This document shows positions 5,196 to 6,967 of a stretch of 6,967 nt of DNA, in pieces. Numbering within the stretch: position 1 is the stretch's first letter; every line of letters begins with the position of its first letter. The notes under the pieces were generated by a model that saw only the letters and a list, made by a program, of their open reading frames with translations, searched no databases and was not told where the DNA came from. The translations under genes were made by a program, and so were the position numbers. Source of the stretch: UBA5734 sp964499985 (GTDB lineage Bacteria; Bacillota; Clostridia; Saccharofermentanales; UBA5734); assembly GCA_964499985.1 (NCBI GenBank), contig CAZCMX010000089.1:1-6967 (forward strand), written 5' to 3'.

Positions 5196-6572
5196 ATGAA
5201 ATTCCACCTTCCATACCCCACCCCGCCTGCAAGAAGGCCGGCAGTCCGGTTCCGCCTGGCCCGTTGGTCCAGAGCGCTGGCCATGCGACCGACTGTCCTG
5301 ATCCTGACCCTGAGCCTGACGCTCAGCCTGACTCTCGTCTCCCTGAGTGGCTGCTCCGCCCGGTCCGCCCAGTCGATTGTCAACCAGATCAGGGAGCCTG
5401 TGGGCCAGATCCTGACGGACTCATCAGCTGCCCTGGAATCGGCAGCGGAACGACTCCCCTCCGAAACAACCCATGGCAGCACCGACTCCCCAGAAACCAC
5501 CCCAGCGCCCGCCCTTGACACGACCCGGACCCTGCCCAGCCAGTCCTTTGACGAACTCGTCCTTACAGCCATTCGTGATGCCCTCGACCATTACCAGACC
5601 AAGGCCGTGCTCGACGAAGCCGTGACCCAATACACCTTTACCGAGGACCAGACGGATGCCCTGATTGAGCGAGTGTATGCGCTCTATGACCAGGTCTTCC
5701 GCGAAAATGCCCAGTATTTCTGGCTTGACGGATCCGCCCGCATCGAATATTCCATTCTCCAGACCAAGCATCCGACCTTCAATGCCATGACACTCGAAAT
5801 GGGCTATACGGCAGGCTATGCCAATGCCAGCCCGGAGACCCTCAAGGCGCGCCAGACCGCCCTGCTGGCCGAGGCCAGCCGCATTGCAGCCCAGGCCAGC
5901 CAGGCTGACACCCCCTGGCAGCAATTGCAGATCATCCACGACCAGCTGATCCAGAACATCCTCTATGACACCACGCTCGACCAGACCACGAACAATGCGG
6001 CCAGTGCACTTTTGGACCACCTCACCCTTTGCCAGGGCTATGCCCAGTCCTTCCAGCTGATCACCCAGCAGCTGGGCATCCCGGTCATCCTGATCACGGG
6101 CAGTTCGGAGGGGGTAGACCATGCCTGGAATCTGGTCTGGCTCGATGGCCAGCCCTATCATATCGACGTGACCCACGATGATCCCGTTCCTGATGGCGGG
6201 GCAAATGACCAGCCCACACATATCAATTTCCTTCGCTCCGATGCCATGATGCGCCAGACCCATACCTGGAAGGCAGCGGACTATCCCCAGGCGAGCAGTG
6301 ACGGGGCCCATTATTATCGCCTCCAGGACCTCACCGCCGCCACCCTGGATGAACTCGATGCCCAGATTGCCCATTTCGTCGGCCGGACGGATTTCACGGA
6401 CCGCCAGTCCGATCTGCTGGAAATCCTCTATCTGGGCGATGACCTGCCAGATAAATCAACCGTCGAAGAGCTTTTGATCAATCAGCTGCGCGACCAGACC
6501 AGACTCCAGACCATCACCTATCGCGCGGCCATCGACAAATCGATCATTTCCCTCGAGGTCCTGACGGAATAA
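5196..6572 (+). CDS. Secreted lipoprotein with transglutaminase-like domain
   Basis: A protein of up to 458 residues with a hydrophobic Leu/Thr/Ser helix (about 33-50) and a lipobox LSGC ending at Cys53, so it is predicted to be exported, lipidated and anchored on the outer face of the membrane. After a Ser/Thr/Pro-rich spacer (about 85-115) and a helical region comes a transglutaminase-like (papain-fold) domain. The predicted triad is Cys279 (LCQGYAQSF), His309 (DHAWNLVWLDG) and Asp324 (YHIDVT). Such domains act as proteases, amidases or cross-linking enzymes; the substrate is not evident. The residue after DVT is His327, where many relatives have Trp (DVTWDDP). About 130 C-terminal residues carry no motif I recognise. 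Start choice is uncertain: the ATG at 5196 has only a weak CAGG 11 nt upstream, while an in-frame ATG at 5283 gives a more typical signal peptide with the lipid cysteine at position 24. It lies 25 bp after the zinc-ribbon gene. Confidence 0.88.
   Translation: MKFHLPYPTPPARRPAVRFRLARWSRALAMRPTVLILTLSLTLSLTLVSLSGCSARSAQSIVNQIREPVGQILTDSSAALESAAERLPSETTHGSTDSPETTPAPALDTTRTLPSQSFDELVLTAIRDALDHYQTKAVLDEAVTQYTFTEDQTDALIERVYALYDQVFRENAQYFWLDGSARIEYSILQTKHPTFNAMTLEMGYTAGYANASPETLKARQTALLAEASRIAAQASQADTPWQQLQIIHDQLIQNILYDTTLDQTTNNAASALLDHLTLCQGYAQSFQLITQQLGIPVILITGSSEGVDHAWNLVWLDGQPYHIDVTHDDPVPDGGANDQPTHINFLRSDAMMRQTHTWKAADYPQASSDGAHYYRLQDLTAATLDELDAQIAHFVGRTDFTDRQSDLLEILYLGDDLPDKSTVEELLINQLRDQTRLQTITYRAAIDKSIISLEVLTE
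5304..5339 (+). repeat. Three imperfect 12-bp tandem repeats in the signal-peptide coding region
   Basis: CTGACCCTGAGC, CTGACGCTCAGC and CTGACTCTCGTC follow one another in frame and encode the repeated Leu-Thr-Leu-Ser core of the signal helix. A change of one unit would alter helix length by four residues without shifting the frame. Confidence 0.6.
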
Positions 6573-6614
6573 CCAGACCATTCCCCACGATCCAATCACT
6601 GGAGGTCGCACCCT

Positions 6615-6967
6615 ATGCCTTGGATTTTCACGATCAACCCCGGCTCCACCTCCACCAAAACGGCCCTGTTCCATGACAGCCGCTGTGTCTTTGAGTCGGT
6701 TGTCCGCCATGATCATGCCGCCCTGGCCGCCCTGCCCACCCTCCAGGACCAGATACCATTGCGCCTCGCTGCGATCGAGCAAGCCCTCGCACAAGCGATC
6801 ATCCAGGCGGCACAGCAGGATCCGGCCGCGCCAGCCAGCCCCGCCGAAATCGATGCCTTCGTCGGCCGCGGGGGACTCCTGAGACCTCTCGCCAGCGGGA
6901 CCTACAGCATCAATCCAGAGATGCTGCAAGACCTGACCGCCAATCGCTATGGCACCCATGCCAGCAA
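6615..6967 (+). CDS. buk: Butyrate kinase, N-terminal part (3' end outside window)
   Basis: Butyrate kinase interconverts butyryl phosphate plus ADP with butyrate plus ATP, the energy-yielding last step of one butyrate fermentation route; close relatives act on branched-chain acids. The first 117 residues are present and the frame is open to the window edge. Family marks of this acetate/butyrate kinase (ASKHA) group are INPGSTSTK (7-15), the phosphate-binding loop near the N-terminus, then FVGRGGLLRPLASGTYSIN (82-100) and the HAS at the very end of the window, which belongs to the conserved HASN. The stretch QQDPAAPASPAE (67-78) looks like a small Ala/Pro-rich loop insertion. GGAGG (6601-6605) lies 9 nt before the ATG. 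It starts 42 bp after the lipoprotein gene with no terminator between, so read-through from the hflK operon is possible. A phosphotransbutyrylase gene (ptb), the usual partner, is not in view. Confidence 0.93.
   Translation, partial: MPWIFTINPGSTSTKTALFHDSRCVFESVVRHDHAALAALPTLQDQIPLRLAAIEQALAQAIIQAAQQDPAAPASPAEIDAFVGRGGLLRPLASGTYSINPEMLQDLTANRYGTHAS

Noticed and set aside
4790..5572. Open frame of 260 codons on the - strand across the zinc-ribbon/lipoprotein junction
   Set aside because: It crosses two good genes, starts in Ser/Arg-rich sequence and shows no family feature.
5424..6374. Long open frame (316 codons) on the - strand opposite the lipoprotein gene
   Set aside because: A compositional shadow rich in Gly, Ile and Val with no motif. 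The + strand frame has a lipobox and a full catalytic triad.

Overview
The window (about 7 kb, moderately GC-rich, strong preference for C or G in third codon positions) looks like chromosomal DNA of an anaerobic, probably fermentative Firmicute, most likely of the Clostridia. The grounds are an azlB-azlC-azlD set ordered as in Bacillus, a butyrate kinase start, Shine-Dalgarno sites of the AGGAGG type, and an HPEC/CPNMK-type quinolinate synthase. I see no mobile element, CRISPR array, tRNA or rRNA. Genus cannot be named from this sequence alone.

Layout. (1) 1-449, + strand: the 3' part of nadA, cut by the window edge. (2) 461-2042, - strand: a three-gene operon transcribed azlB-azlC-azlD (Lrp-family regulator plus both subunits of a branched-chain amino acid exporter), with start/stop overlaps and converging on nadA across only 11 bp. 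(3) 2043-2364: a 322-bp divergent intergenic region. It holds a good sigma-A-like promoter for azlBCD, two operator-like dyads around it, a C-rich tract and an extended -10 element directly in front of hflK. (4) 2365-6572, + strand: four closely spaced genes. These are hflK, hflC (SPFH/band-7 membrane proteins), a membrane protein made of two copies of a zinc-ribbon-plus-two-helix module joined by a Pro/Ala/Glu linker, and a secreted lipoprotein with a transglutaminase-like catalytic domain. (5) 6615-6967, + strand: the 5' part of a butyrate kinase gene (buk), cut by the window edge.

How they may work together. AzlB probably senses amino acids and controls its own operon and thereby AzlCD. 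HflK and HflC are expected to form a large membrane ring that in other bacteria encloses and restrains the FtsH protease. No ftsH is in the window. The duplicated zinc-ribbon protein and the transglutaminase-like lipoprotein lie directly downstream with gaps of about 20-25 bp, so they are probably co-transcribed with hflKC and may belong to the same envelope function. That link is inference from gene order only. The most unusual item is the internally duplicated C-x-H-x17-C-x2-C membrane protein at 4307-5170.
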